From assembly GCA_964519615.1 (NCBI GenBank), contig CAZFIM010000053.1:1-17516 (forward strand): DNA of 17,516 nucleotides, in the 5' to 3' direction. Both the position numbers and the translations under genes were made by a program. How positions within the stretch are numbered: the stretch's first letter is position 1; every line of letters begins with the position of its first letter. Source of the DNA: CAZFIM01 sp964519615 (GTDB taxonomy: Bacteria > Chloroflexota > Dehalococcoidia > GIF9 > UBA5629). This document shows positions 8,649-15,253 of this stretch, piece after piece. Below the pieces are notes generated by a model, which was not told the origin of the DNA, made no database searches, and saw only the letters and a program-made list of their open reading frames with translations.

Positions 8649-9668
8649 CTAATATCTTACAGGCTGACCTGTCAGCCGCATCTTCCACTCTAACGTTTTG
8701 GCAAGACCTTCTCTGGTAGTTACTTTTGGTTTCCAGTTCAGTATTTGTCTGGCGCGAGTGATATCTGGCCGCCTTCTGGCAGGATCGTCCTGAGGCAATG
8801 GCTCATAACTGATGCAAGATTCAGATCCGGTGAGCTCAATAATTATATCTGCAAGTTCAAGTATAGTTATTTCCTCATCGTTGCCGATGTTAACAATATT
8901 TCCTTTGGCTTGATCGAGCAGCGCGAGGCGCAGTAGACCCTCGATCTGGTCTGTCACATAACAGAAGCTTCTGGTCTGGCTGCCGTCGCCGAATACAGTA
9001 ACGGGTTCATTTTTCAAAGTCTGGGAAATAAATCGGGGAATTACCCGGCCGTAGATATCATCCGCTCTCATACGCGGACCGTAGGTATTAAAGATACGGG
9101 CTATTCGTATATCTACTCCATATTGATTTTTATAGGCCATAACGTAGGCTTCGCCACAGCGTTTGCTCTCGTCATAACACCCGCGTACACCTACTGCATT
9201 GACATTTCCGAAATAGGATTCAGGAGTAGGAACGACGGCGGGATTTCCGTATGTCTCACTTGTTGATGTGAATATAAATCCGGCTCTCCAAAACCTCGCG
9301 ATTTCCAGCGAGTTCACTATACCCATCGTATTTGCTTTTAATATTTCCAAAGGGTACTTTTCAAATTCAAAAGGTGACGCCCGGCTGGCTAAATGGAATA
9401 CAAGGTCGATTTTTTCAGTGCAGGGGATAGATTCGCTCACATCTTGCTTATAGAAGACGAAGTTGCTATGATTCTTATAGCGTTCTATATTTGATTCCAG
9501 CCCGCTGGCGAAATTATCATAGCAAAGTACGCGGGCATCCTGCTGGAGTAGTGTCTCGCATAACCATGAACCCAGAAATCCTGCTCCTCCGGTTATTAAT
9601 ACTGTTTTACCTGAGCACGATAAACCATCAAGATTTTTTAAAATTATGGATATATCATTATCGAGCAT
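8649..9668 (-). CDS. NAD-dependent UDP-glucuronate decarboxylase (UDP-xylose synthase-like)
   Basis: This 339-residue extended short-chain dehydrogenase has the Rossmann signature 'TGGAGFLG' (26-33) and the YxxxK pair in 'CYDESKR' (Y165, K169). The segments 'TSTSETYGNP' (134-143) and 'SYFGNVNAVGVRGCYDESKR' (151-170) closely match the UDP-glucuronate decarboxylase (UXS) pattern 'TSTSEVYGDP...GNVNPIGPRSCYDEGKR', which separates this group from glucose epimerases and dTDP-glucose dehydratases. E138 corresponds to the family's catalytic glutamate. 'IFNTYGPRM' (192-200) and 'GDGSQTRSFCYVTD' (about 227-240) are the usual substrate-loop segments. The expected product is UDP-xylose from UDP-glucuronate, with internal recycling of NAD. 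It sits 3 nt after the UDP-glucose dehydrogenase gene, which would supply its substrate. An alternative nucleotide-sugar epimerase role is less likely. Confidence 0.85.
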   Translation of the reverse strand: MLDNDISIILKNLDGLSCSGKTVLITGGAGFLGSWLCETLLQQDARVLCYDNFASGLESNIERYKNHSNFVFYKQDVSESIPCTEKIDLVFHLASRASPFEFEKYPLEILKANTMGIVNSLEIARFWRAGFIFTSTSETYGNPAVVPTPESYFGNVNAVGVRGCYDESKRCGEAYVMAYKNQYGVDIRIARIFNTYGPRMRADDIYGRVIPRFISQTLKNEPVTVFGDGSQTRSFCYVTDQIEGLLRLALLDQAKGNIVNIGNDEEITILELADIIIELTGSESCISYEPLPQDDPARRRPDITRARQILNWKPKVTTREGLAKTLEWKMRLTGQPVRY

Positions 9669-9671
9669 TTT

Positions 9672-10928
9672 CTACCAGCATATACCTTCGTATGTTTTTG
9701 CCTGTTTGGCACTCGGGACCATACGTCCATCTATTACCAATTTGCCTTTATAATCAAGTTCGTTAAATTCGTCCCATTCCGTCAATATCAATACCGCGTC
9801 AGAGTTCATGATATGTAAAGGGTCAGAGTATTCTATATGGTTTGGATATACTTTCTTGAAATTCGCCATTGCCTGAGGGTCGTAAGCTTTGACTTTGGCA
9901 CCTTCATTTACCAGTTCCTCAACAATTTCAAAGGCTTTAGATTTACGAATATCATCCGTATTAGGTTTGAAAGAAAGTCCAAGTATGCCGATAGTCTTCC
10001 CTTTGAGTACAGGAATATGCCGTTTAAGCAGTTCAATCATTTTCAGCGGCTGATTCTTATTGACGGACTCAACAGCCTCTAGCAACTTCGGCTTATAGCC
10101 CAGCTTTTTAGCCTGAGCGATTAGTGCCGATAGATCTTTGGGAAGGCAAAAACCGCCAAAACCGATACCTGCGCGGAGATAATCACTGCCGATACGTTCA
10201 TCATATCCCATACCTTTTGCTACATCATAAATATCTATTCCCAATTCACGGCACGTATTGCCGATTTCATTAATAAATGAGATTCGCGTTGCCAAGTAGG
10301 CATTTGAAGCCTCTTTTATCATTTCCGCAGTTTTTATATTTGTACGCATAATCGGGCTATTGAAATTGCGGTATAATTCATAAAGCCGATCCCCCGCAGT
10401 CTTATCAGTCTCTCCGATAACTATACGGTTTGGCTTGAGAAAATCTTCTATGGCCGTGCCTTCCTTCAGGAATTCCGGGTTAACACAAAGCCCTACATTT
10501 TTACAGTCCTTCAAAATCGGCGCAACCACACTCTCAGTTGTTCCTGGTATTACGGTGCTGCGCACCACAACGAGGTGGTAATCCTCTTTCTTCTTCAGCA
10601 CTTCCGCCAGTTGTTTGGCAGGCTCCTGCAGAAAGTACAGGTCGATAGAGCCGTCTTGCCTTGGCGGTGTACCTCCGCACAGAAAAGAGATGCTTGTATT
10701 GAGCGCTTCTTTATGGTCAGTCGTGGCTTTAATCTGTACTGTTTTTAGTGCTTTACTAAGGCCGACCTCATATATCGGACATACTCCTTTATTAATCATT
10801 TCCACTTTTTCAGGTTGTATGTCTATTCCTATTACTTTGTGGCCTCGCAGGGCAAACCCGACAGCTGTAGTGAGTCCTACCACTCCAAGTCCTATAACAC
10901 TGATCGCTTCTTTTTTCTCACTCGTCAT
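9672..10928 (-). CDS. ugd: UDP-glucose 6-dehydrogenase (UDP-glucose/GDP-mannose dehydrogenase family)
   Basis: This 418-residue cytoplasmic enzyme oxidises UDP-glucose twice with NAD to UDP-glucuronate. The NAD-binding motif 'VIGLGVVGL' (11-19) opens the protein. 'LCGGTPPRQDGSIDL' (83-97), 'VVRSTVIPGTTE' (121-132) and 'CVNPEFLKEGTAI' (148-160) follow. The helix around K205 ('AEMIKEASNAYLA') and the active-site loop 'GIGFGGFCLPKD' (254-265) contain the catalytic Cys261 and Asp265. The C-terminal domain 'ILGLSFKPNTDDIRKS' (315-330) is intact and the length is typical. UDP-N-acetylmannosamine dehydrogenase is the main alternative, but pairing with a UDP-glucuronate decarboxylase 3 nt downstream favours UDP-glucose. 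An AAAGGA sequence lies about 11 nt before the ATG. The HTH gene lies 85 nt upstream on the same strand. Confidence 0.88.
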   Translation of the reverse strand: MTSEKKEAISVIGLGVVGLTTAVGFALRGHKVIGIDIQPEKVEMINKGVCPIYEVGLSKALKTVQIKATTDHKEALNTSISFLCGGTPPRQDGSIDLYFLQEPAKQLAEVLKKKEDYHLVVVRSTVIPGTTESVVAPILKDCKNVGLCVNPEFLKEGTAIEDFLKPNRIVIGETDKTAGDRLYELYRNFNSPIMRTNIKTAEMIKEASNAYLATRISFINEIGNTCRELGIDIYDVAKGMGYDERIGSDYLRAGIGFGGFCLPKDLSALIAQAKKLGYKPKLLEAVESVNKNQPLKMIELLKRHIPVLKGKTIGILGLSFKPNTDDIRKSKAFEIVEELVNEGAKVKAYDPQAMANFKKVYPNHIEYSDPLHIMNSDAVLILTEWDEFNELDYKGKLVIDGRMVPSAKQAKTYEGICW

Positions 10929-11013
10929 CTTAGTGATTATCCTTTAGATAGTTAGTAGTTCTATATACCTGGAAGAAATATACATATTCCCCTTTGTTTG
11001 AACTTGCCCGGTA

Positions 11014-11244
11014 TTATGGTTCCCTGTCATGACCGCCGTTGTTCTTTTGTGCAAAATCAATATCGCTGTTAAGAAGGTTGAGTACATCTTCTTTTTTAAA
11101 TCTCCGGTCCCCGCGAGAGCTAATGCGGTATGCTTTAAGTATACCCTCATTGCTCCATCGCCTTACGGTATTAATATGAATCTTAAGCAGGTGGGCGACT
11201 TCGCCCGGCTTCATTAATTCGTTTTGATCGTTTTGTTGTTTCAT
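11014..11244 (-). CDS. Small excisionase/BldC-like helix-turn-helix DNA-binding protein
   Basis: This 76-residue protein is a single MerR-type winged helix-turn-helix without an effector domain. 'KPGEVAHLLKIHINTVRRWS' (12-31) forms the two DNA-contacting helices, and 'EGILKAYRISSRGDRRFKKE' (33-52) gives the wing and the arginine-rich turn that end in 'DVLNLL'. Proteins of this kind (excisionase-family, BldC-like) act as regulators that bind direct repeats. No integrase or phage gene is present, so an excisionase role is unlikely. The first ATG is preferred: a GGATAG lies about 4 nt upstream, whereas the alternative Met11 has no ribosome binding site. It is the first gene of the minus-strand cluster, 85 nt before ugd. 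A likely role is control of the glycan operon and possibly of the divergent hydrolase gene; this is inferred from position. Confidence 0.85.
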   Translation of the reverse strand: MKQQNDQNELMKPGEVAHLLKIHINTVRRWSNEGILKAYRISSRGDRRFKKEDVLNLLNSDIDFAQKNNGGHDREP

Positions 11245-11285
11245 TTGCTATCCATTGATATATGAAAATAATAATTCTTGCTCAT

Positions 11286-11314
11286 AGCTTACTTAACCTA
11301 CCTTAACTAGTCAA
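11286..11314 (-). promoter_or_regulatory. Candidate sigma-70-type promoter for the HTH gene/glycan operon
   Basis: Read on the minus strand, TTGACT (11309-11314) matches five of six -35 consensus bases. A 17-nt spacer separates it from TAAGCT (11286-11291), a weak -10 with three of six matches. The predicted transcript would start roughly 35 nt before the ATG at 11244. The spacer contains two copies of GTTAAG starting exactly 10 bp apart, which is one helical turn. The -35 and spacing are good and the -10 is poor, as expected if a regulator assists or blocks this promoter. Confidence 0.35.
11292..11307 (-). repeat. Direct repeat GTTAAG-N4-GTTAAG within the HTH promoter spacer
   Basis: On the minus strand the sequence GTTAAG GTAG GTTAAG places two identical hexamers 10 bp apart (plus-strand CTTAAC at 11292-11297 and 11302-11307). 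It lies between the candidate -35 and -10 boxes of the HTH gene. BldC-like proteins are known to bind direct repeats head to tail, so this is a plausible autoregulatory operator. The assignment is by position only. Confidence 0.35.
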
Positions 11315-11336
11315 TAGCACATAAGTCCTGCCCCAT

Positions 11337-11473
11337 CTAGTATTAAAGTACGTCTCCCGCCATTTTATTACAATAGTGCGTCCGATTTTATAGCGGCATG
11401 ATAGCGTCTAGTACTTTATGGCTATTCTCATCAGTACCAATACGCTATTTACTTGGTCCTAGTACCTCCGTAC
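11337..11473 (+). repeat. Dispersed CTAGTA/GTAC motifs, possible regulator sites
   Basis: Two copies of the gapped motif CTAGTA-N5-GTAC occur at 11337-11351 and 11459-11473. Related partial copies lie between them: CTAGTAC at 11408-11414 and CAGTACCAATACG at about 11432-11444. AAAGTAC (11345-11351) and GTACTTT (11411-11417) are also mutually inverted. The cluster is unusual for a short AT-rich spacer and is compatible with a multi-site operator, but chance similarity cannot be excluded. Confidence 0.35.
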
Positions 11474-11554
11474 ACTTAGATATGTAACAATTATGATTTA
11501 TTAGTATGAGAACTCTACTGAAATTTTGAGGGAGTTTCAGCGGAGCCGAAAAAA

Positions 11555-11569
11555 CAGGAGGGCGTCCTG
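11555..11569 (+). promoter_or_regulatory. Shine-Dalgarno of the GH-A/FN3 gene embedded in a short hairpin
   Basis: AGGAGG at 11556-11561 lies 7 nt before the GTG start at 11569 and decides that start. The same bases form the left arm of an inverted repeat, CAGGA-GGGCG-TCCTG (11555-11569), with a 5-bp stem and 5-nt loop. Folding would cover the ribosome binding site and the first base of the start codon. Confidence 0.6.
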
Positions 11570-13779
11570 TGTTAAGTGTTCAACAGCTTATCACAGCTAA
11601 TCTAACTATCGCAATAAAGAGCTTTGGCTCTTGTCGCCTTTCTCGTGTAACAGTAAATCTTCTACGAATTCTCTTATCTCTGCTGTTTTGTCTCATTTTT
11701 GCGTTGCCTTCCGTGACTGCTCCGGGCAAGGTTGAAGCAGCAAGCGATTATTTACTGGACAAAACGGTTCAGTGGGCCGATGGCAGTATCGAGCATATTC
11801 AAATAGGTACGGATGGTTACTTTGTGCTCGATGGCGTAAAAAGAAGGTTGGTAGGTATGAACCTTGGTTCCGGCCCTTCCTATGATGAAGAGGACTGCTA
11901 CTGGTTGCCGGATAATGTGGCCCGAATGGATAAGGTGCTTACTTATCTGGAAGCAGCCGGTGTGAGGATAGTGGAGTTTGAACCAGAATCAATCTGGCAC
12001 TATGGCGGTGAGGCTGGTGAGGAATACGAACGTTATTCAACTGTACTCGATCTTGTCTATGCACATAAAATGTTGGTAATGCCTCATTTTGTTGCCAGAC
12101 ACCAGCCGGATGCCGGAGATTTAAGCAATTGTGATTTCCTGATGGGATACTGTGATGGTACGGATACTGTTGGTCAGTGGGCTTCGCGTTTTGCAGATGT
12201 AATGGCTGCTTATCCTAATGTGGTAACAATAATCATGGGTAATGAGTTGAATATTCCCTATCATGATTATGATTATCAGCCGGAAAATGTAGCAAATTAT
12301 CTGCAGTTTATCAAGAGCATATTTAATTCCAAACTTGCTGTTCCTACGGTATGTAATTTTGCTGCTTATTCCGAAAGCGATTCGCCTGTCCGCGATGATA
12401 TCGTAAGCGCCGGCCTGGCCGTAACAGATTGGCCGTGTTTTACTCATTATGGTGACAGCCTTTCTCTTTATAACACTCGTTTAGAAGTGCTCACAGGATG
12501 GCTCGGTTCAAATGGATATGTACAGAATGGTTACTGGATCGAGGAAACCAATTATTGCAGCTGGTCACCACCTGATGCAAGTAAATTTACGGTAGATTAT
12601 CTCGATACACTTTTTAACCACGGCGCCAGCATGGCGCTTCTCCATACAACTGTTTCTCCAGATAATGACGGCTATTCCTTTTTCACTGATAACGGTGACC
12701 CGATTCAAAGTATGGCTGCTCTGGCGGCAGAATTTTCAAGATTGCAGACGCCATTATCAGGCTCTGATGTACCACCTGTTGTTGCAACCGGGGATGCGGC
12801 CAATATTACCAGCAATTCTGCCGATCTTATAGGCACCGTGACTGATCTTGGTTCAGCCTCTACAGTCGCAGTAAGCTTCTACTGGGGCTATACTCCTGAT
12901 AACATGGAGAATGAGACTTCTATAAGCACCAGGAATTCAACCGGATCATTAGCAATCAGTGTAACTGGCCTGAATCCTGAGACGACCTATTATTTCAGAC
13001 TTAAAGCCCAGGGCGACGGCGTAAGCTACGGTGAGATAAAGAGCTTTGTAACAAATTGTTCTGAAATAGAAACTCCAGCCGGACCTCCATATGTTGAGAC
13101 CACTGCTGCAAATAATATCACCAGTGACTCCGTAATTCTGACCGGAACTGTAATTGACATGAACGGCGCTGATTCGGTAGACGCCGCTTTTCTGGTCGGT
13201 ACCAGTGAGGGACGTCCTGACATTGAATATACCAGTGATGTCTTAACAGAACCCGGTGCCTTTACGCGGGAGATTTCGGGCCTGTTGCCGAATACAACGT
13301 ATTACTACAGATCCAAAGCTGTTGGACTTGAAACCGGCTACGGTAAAATAAAGAGCTTCACTACCCCTGATGACAATATAGTAAAGATTATTCAGAAGGC
13401 TCCGACAGCAATGACTCTGGAAGCTACTGATGTCACGAAATCAACAGCCGTTCTTGTTGGTAAAGTTATTGATCAAAGCAGCTTATACCCGGTTACTGCT
13501 TCTTTTCTCTACGGGAAAACTCCGGAGTGCAATGTTGGAGAATTGTCTGCTGCTGATTTCACTGATGACGGTATGTTTAGTGCTGAGCTTACCGGATTGA
13601 CACCTGGAACAGAGTATTATTTTATGGCTAAGTTGACCGGATCTGAAACGTATTACGGCCAGCCACATAGTTTTACCACTGCTGCTGCACGAAATACTAA
13701 GAATAACACTAGTGTCATTAAAGATACAAAAACCAGGAAATCCGTAGGTATCATACAGCGCTGGTGGTACAAATTATAA
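11569..13779 (+). CDS. Exported clan GH-A-like glycoside hydrolase with three fibronectin-III-like domains
   Basis: This 736-residue protein begins with a GTG and a long basic N-region. A hydrophobic signal core follows at about 29-48, with a likely cleavage near 'VEAAS' (55-59). Residues about 80-395 look like a (beta/alpha)8 hydrolase of clan GH-A (GH5-like). 'IIMGNELNIPY' (221-231) contains the Asn225-Glu226 acid/base motif, and 'GYWIEETNY' (321-329) supplies the likely nucleophile, E325 or E326, about 100 residues later as usual for the clan. Three FN3-like repeats follow at about 402-497, 506-599 and 611-705. Each ends in a similar strand: 'TTYYFRLKA', 'TTYYYRSKA', 'TEYYFMAKL'. No LPXTG, transmembrane anchor or S-layer domain is seen at the C terminus, which is short and basic. 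The gene is transcribed divergently from the glycan operon, so its substrate may be the locus's own polysaccharide; this is inference. The strong ribosome binding site supports the start. Confidence 0.8.
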   Translation: MLSVQQLITANLTIAIKSFGSCRLSRVTVNLLRILLSLLFCLIFALPSVTAPGKVEAASDYLLDKTVQWADGSIEHIQIGTDGYFVLDGVKRRLVGMNLGSGPSYDEEDCYWLPDNVARMDKVLTYLEAAGVRIVEFEPESIWHYGGEAGEEYERYSTVLDLVYAHKMLVMPHFVARHQPDAGDLSNCDFLMGYCDGTDTVGQWASRFADVMAAYPNVVTIIMGNELNIPYHDYDYQPENVANYLQFIKSIFNSKLAVPTVCNFAAYSESDSPVRDDIVSAGLAVTDWPCFTHYGDSLSLYNTRLEVLTGWLGSNGYVQNGYWIEETNYCSWSPPDASKFTVDYLDTLFNHGASMALLHTTVSPDNDGYSFFTDNGDPIQSMAALAAEFSRLQTPLSGSDVPPVVATGDAANITSNSADLIGTVTDLGSASTVAVSFYWGYTPDNMENETSISTRNSTGSLAISVTGLNPETTYYFRLKAQGDGVSYGEIKSFVTNCSEIETPAGPPYVETTAANNITSDSVILTGTVIDMNGADSVDAAFLVGTSEGRPDIEYTSDVLTEPGAFTREISGLLPNTTYYYRSKAVGLETGYGKIKSFTTPDDNIVKIIQKAPTAMTLEATDVTKSTAVLVGKVIDQSSLYPVTASFLYGKTPECNVGELSAADFTDDGMFSAELTGLTPGTEYYFMAKLTGSETYYGQPHSFTTAAARNTKNNTSVIKDTKTRKSVGIIQRWWYKL

Positions 13780-13887
13780 ATCCTGTTTGCGTTTTCCAGG
13801 CTGCAAAAAGATCAACAACAAATCTGCTAATTCCAGTTATACTGCCGATATATTCAAGAATAGAAAAAGCACCCGTAAAAGCACATG
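13780..13887. other. Convergent intergenic gap without a clear terminator
   Basis: This 108-bp gap separates the 3' ends of the GH-A/FN3 gene and the TPR gene. Only weak, mutually exclusive short pairings (CCTG/CAGG, TTTGC/GCAAA, and on the minus strand AGCA/TGCT before a short T-run) are seen. None reaches the strength of a normal intrinsic terminator, so transcription may read through or end by another mechanism. Confidence 0.4.
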
Positions 13888-14859
13888 CTATTTCTGACTT
13901 AGAACGTAGAGCATTTTATTGGCCGCATCTACATATTCAGGATCTTTTGTCAGTTCGATGACCTTGTTGAAATCAGCATTGGATGCGATGAAATCACCTT
14001 TAAGATAGTATGCTATTCCTCGGTTGAGATATGCAAGTGCCAGTCCAGGATCCTGATTAATGGCAATTGTGAGATCCTCAATCGCTTCGTCATATAACTC
14101 TATCTCATAATAAGCCCAACCGCGGTTACTGTATGCAAGTGTTAAATCAGGGTTAAGTTCTATAGCTTTGGTTAAATCAGGTATAGCTCTTCTTGGCAAT
14201 CCCGCGCCTGTGTATGCCCATCCCCGATTATTATACGCTTCATCAGAAGAGGGATTAAAATCGATGGAATAATTTAAGGCAGTTATTGCTTTGCCCCAGA
14301 GTTTTCTTAAGTTGTAAGCTTTTCCCAGCTCATTGTAGGCAACCGCCAAATTGGTGTAACCCAGAGAAAGGTTTCTATTAAGTTTAACGGCCATCAGAAG
14401 ATCATCAATTGCCGTATTAAAAAAACCTACTGCAATAGTTAAATCTGAATCAAATTGTTCCAAATCTCCACTATCTTTTGCCAGTAATGCCGATGTTAAA
14501 TACTGTCTACCTTTCTCAGTATATGAACAACCACGGTTGTTATATGCCATAGCGTATTCCGGGTCAATTTCTATAGACTTATCAAGTATTGTTATTGCTT
14601 CATCCCATTCCTGAGCAGCATTTTTAGCATAGCCGAGATTGCTGTATCCGGTGGCCAGTCTTTCACGAGATTCCGGATAATCCTGAAGATATGCAACAGC
14701 TTTATTGTATTCCATGACCGCATCATCCATTTTGCCTTCTGCAGTGTACTGATCTCCCAGTTTTAGATGGGTAGAAATAGGATTCGATGCGCACGCAAGC
14801 TGAGATATTACCAATAAAAGGCAAATCGGGAAGGCTTTAAATCGCAACTTTCCTTTCAT
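13888..14859 (-). CDS. Exported TPR-repeat protein (possible lipoprotein)
   Basis: This 323-residue protein starts with a basic N terminus and a hydrophobic signal core (8-20) ending 'SQLACAS'. Cys23 could be lipidated, but the -3 residue is Gln instead of the usual Leu. Cleavage by signal peptidase I after 'ACA' is equally possible. The rest is about seven tetratricopeptide repeats; the clearest are 'EAYNNRGWAYTGAGLPRRAI' (about 207-226), 'LAYSNRGWAYYEIELYDEAI' and 'LAYLNRGIAYYLKGDF'. The third repeat carries an insertion of roughly 25-30 residues ('LAKDSGDLEQFDSDL'). TPR proteins scaffold protein-protein contacts; an extracytoplasmic partner in glycan assembly or surface-layer organisation is possible but unproven. 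A TGGAG lies 6 nt before the ATG, supporting the start. The gene is convergent with the GH-A/FN3 gene and follows the 64-residue protein gene by 161 nt on the same strand. Confidence 0.8.
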   Translation of the reverse strand: MKGKLRFKAFPICLLLVISQLACASNPISTHLKLGDQYTAEGKMDDAVMEYNKAVAYLQDYPESRERLATGYSNLGYAKNAAQEWDEAITILDKSIEIDPEYAMAYNNRGCSYTEKGRQYLTSALLAKDSGDLEQFDSDLTIAVGFFNTAIDDLLMAVKLNRNLSLGYTNLAVAYNELGKAYNLRKLWGKAITALNYSIDFNPSSDEAYNNRGWAYTGAGLPRRAIPDLTKAIELNPDLTLAYSNRGWAYYEIELYDEAIEDLTIAINQDPGLALAYLNRGIAYYLKGDFIASNADFNKVIELTKDPEYVDAANKMLYVLSQK

Positions 14860-14970
14860 GTACTACTCCATCAATTATTTAATAGTCTATTATCAAGTGA
14901 ATTGATACGAAATGACCTTATATCTTTATTGTTAACTTGCTCGTAGCCTTATATCGCATATACAGGTTAT

Positions 14971-14999
14971 ATTATATGATAAGAATCTGAATAATGAAA
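14971..14999 (-). promoter_or_regulatory. Candidate promoter for the TPR gene
   Basis: On the minus strand a perfect TATAAT (14971-14976) is preceded, after a 17-nt spacer, by TTTCAT (14994-14999), which matches four of six -35 bases. It lies about 110 nt before the TPR start codon. The surrounding region is very AT-rich, so a chance -10 is possible. Confidence 0.35.
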
Positions 15000-15001
15000 C
15001 G

Positions 15002-15036
15002 CAGTGAATATTAAAAATAGTTAGCTGGATTCACTG
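15002..15036 (-). repeat. 8-bp inverted repeat spanning the stop codon of the 64-residue protein gene
   Basis: CAGTGAAT (15002-15009) and ATTCACTG (15029-15036) are perfect inverted copies with a 19-nt loop that contains the stop codon and an A/T-rich stretch. No U-run follows the stem on the minus strand, so this is not a standard intrinsic terminator. It might act in 3'-end processing or attenuate read-through into the TPR gene. Confidence 0.35.
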
Positions 15037-15215
15037 TAAATACCTGAGAGTGTGCCGAAGTGGCCCCATACAGATGGCGTGGTTTCTGAAATACGGCTTC
15101 CGGGTGCACCGCCCAGGATTGGCGAAGCAAAAAGTATAATAATTATTATTATGAGTGCAAGTAAGGAAATACCTGTAATTCTCCAGCCCCGAGAATTTAG
15201 TCGTCGCAAATTCAT
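15021..15215 (-). CDS. Small single-pass membrane or secreted protein, 64 residues, unknown function
   Basis: The protein has a basic N terminus ('MNLRRLNSRGWR'), a very hydrophobic segment at about 14-34 that includes a run of six isoleucines ('ALIIIIIILFASP'), and a short polar C-terminal tail of about 30 residues rich in Ser, Gly and Thr. The positive-inside rule places the tail outside the cell. It could be a membrane peptide or, if the segment is cleaved, a small secreted peptide. It is supported as real by a strong Shine-Dalgarno, GAGGGGAG (15223-15230), 7 nt before the ATG, and by a good promoter upstream. It lies 161 nt upstream of the TPR gene on the same strand and may be co-transcribed with it. 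No family is recognised. The isoleucine run is encoded by an ATA/ATT repeat that could slip in replication. Confidence 0.6.
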   Translation of the reverse strand: MNLRRLNSRGWRITGISLLALIIIIIILFASPILGGAPGSRISETTPSVWGHFGTLSGIYSESS

Positions 15216-15253
15216 TTATTTTCTCCCCTCAAGCGTTACCTTCTATAGTAACA

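Larger units (their letters stand above)
11245..11568 (+). other. Divergent intergenic region (324 bp) between HTH gene and GH-A/FN3 gene
   Basis: No coding frame is convincing here. The left end holds a candidate promoter for the minus-strand operon with an internal direct repeat (listed separately). The middle holds several CTAGTA/AGTAC-type repeats. The right end holds the ribosome binding site and a small hairpin for the plus-strand hydrolase gene. A weak plus-strand -10-like TATGAT lies at 11492-11497, but no good -35 element is found 16-18 nt before it. No known riboswitch or RNA could be recognised in the leader. The position between a regulator and two divergent transcription units makes this the likely control region of the locus. 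Confidence 0.6.

Noticed and set aside
10944..11150. Second small frame overlapping the HTH gene on the same strand
   Set aside because: It is out of frame with a convincing HTH protein and has no motif or ribosome binding site.
11014..11244. Phage or integrative-element excisionase
   Set aside because: Although the fold is excisionase-like, no integrase, attachment-site repeat or phage gene is nearby, and it leads a biosynthetic operon; a regulator is more likely.
11521..11569. Riboswitch in the leader of the hydrolase gene
   Set aside because: The GA-rich leader was compared from memory with cyclic-di-GMP, preQ1 and fluoride riboswitch cores and lacks their conserved segments; only a short hairpin is visible.
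13780..13887. Bidirectional intrinsic terminator between convergent genes
   Set aside because: Only 4-5 bp pairings with long loops and weak T-runs could be found.
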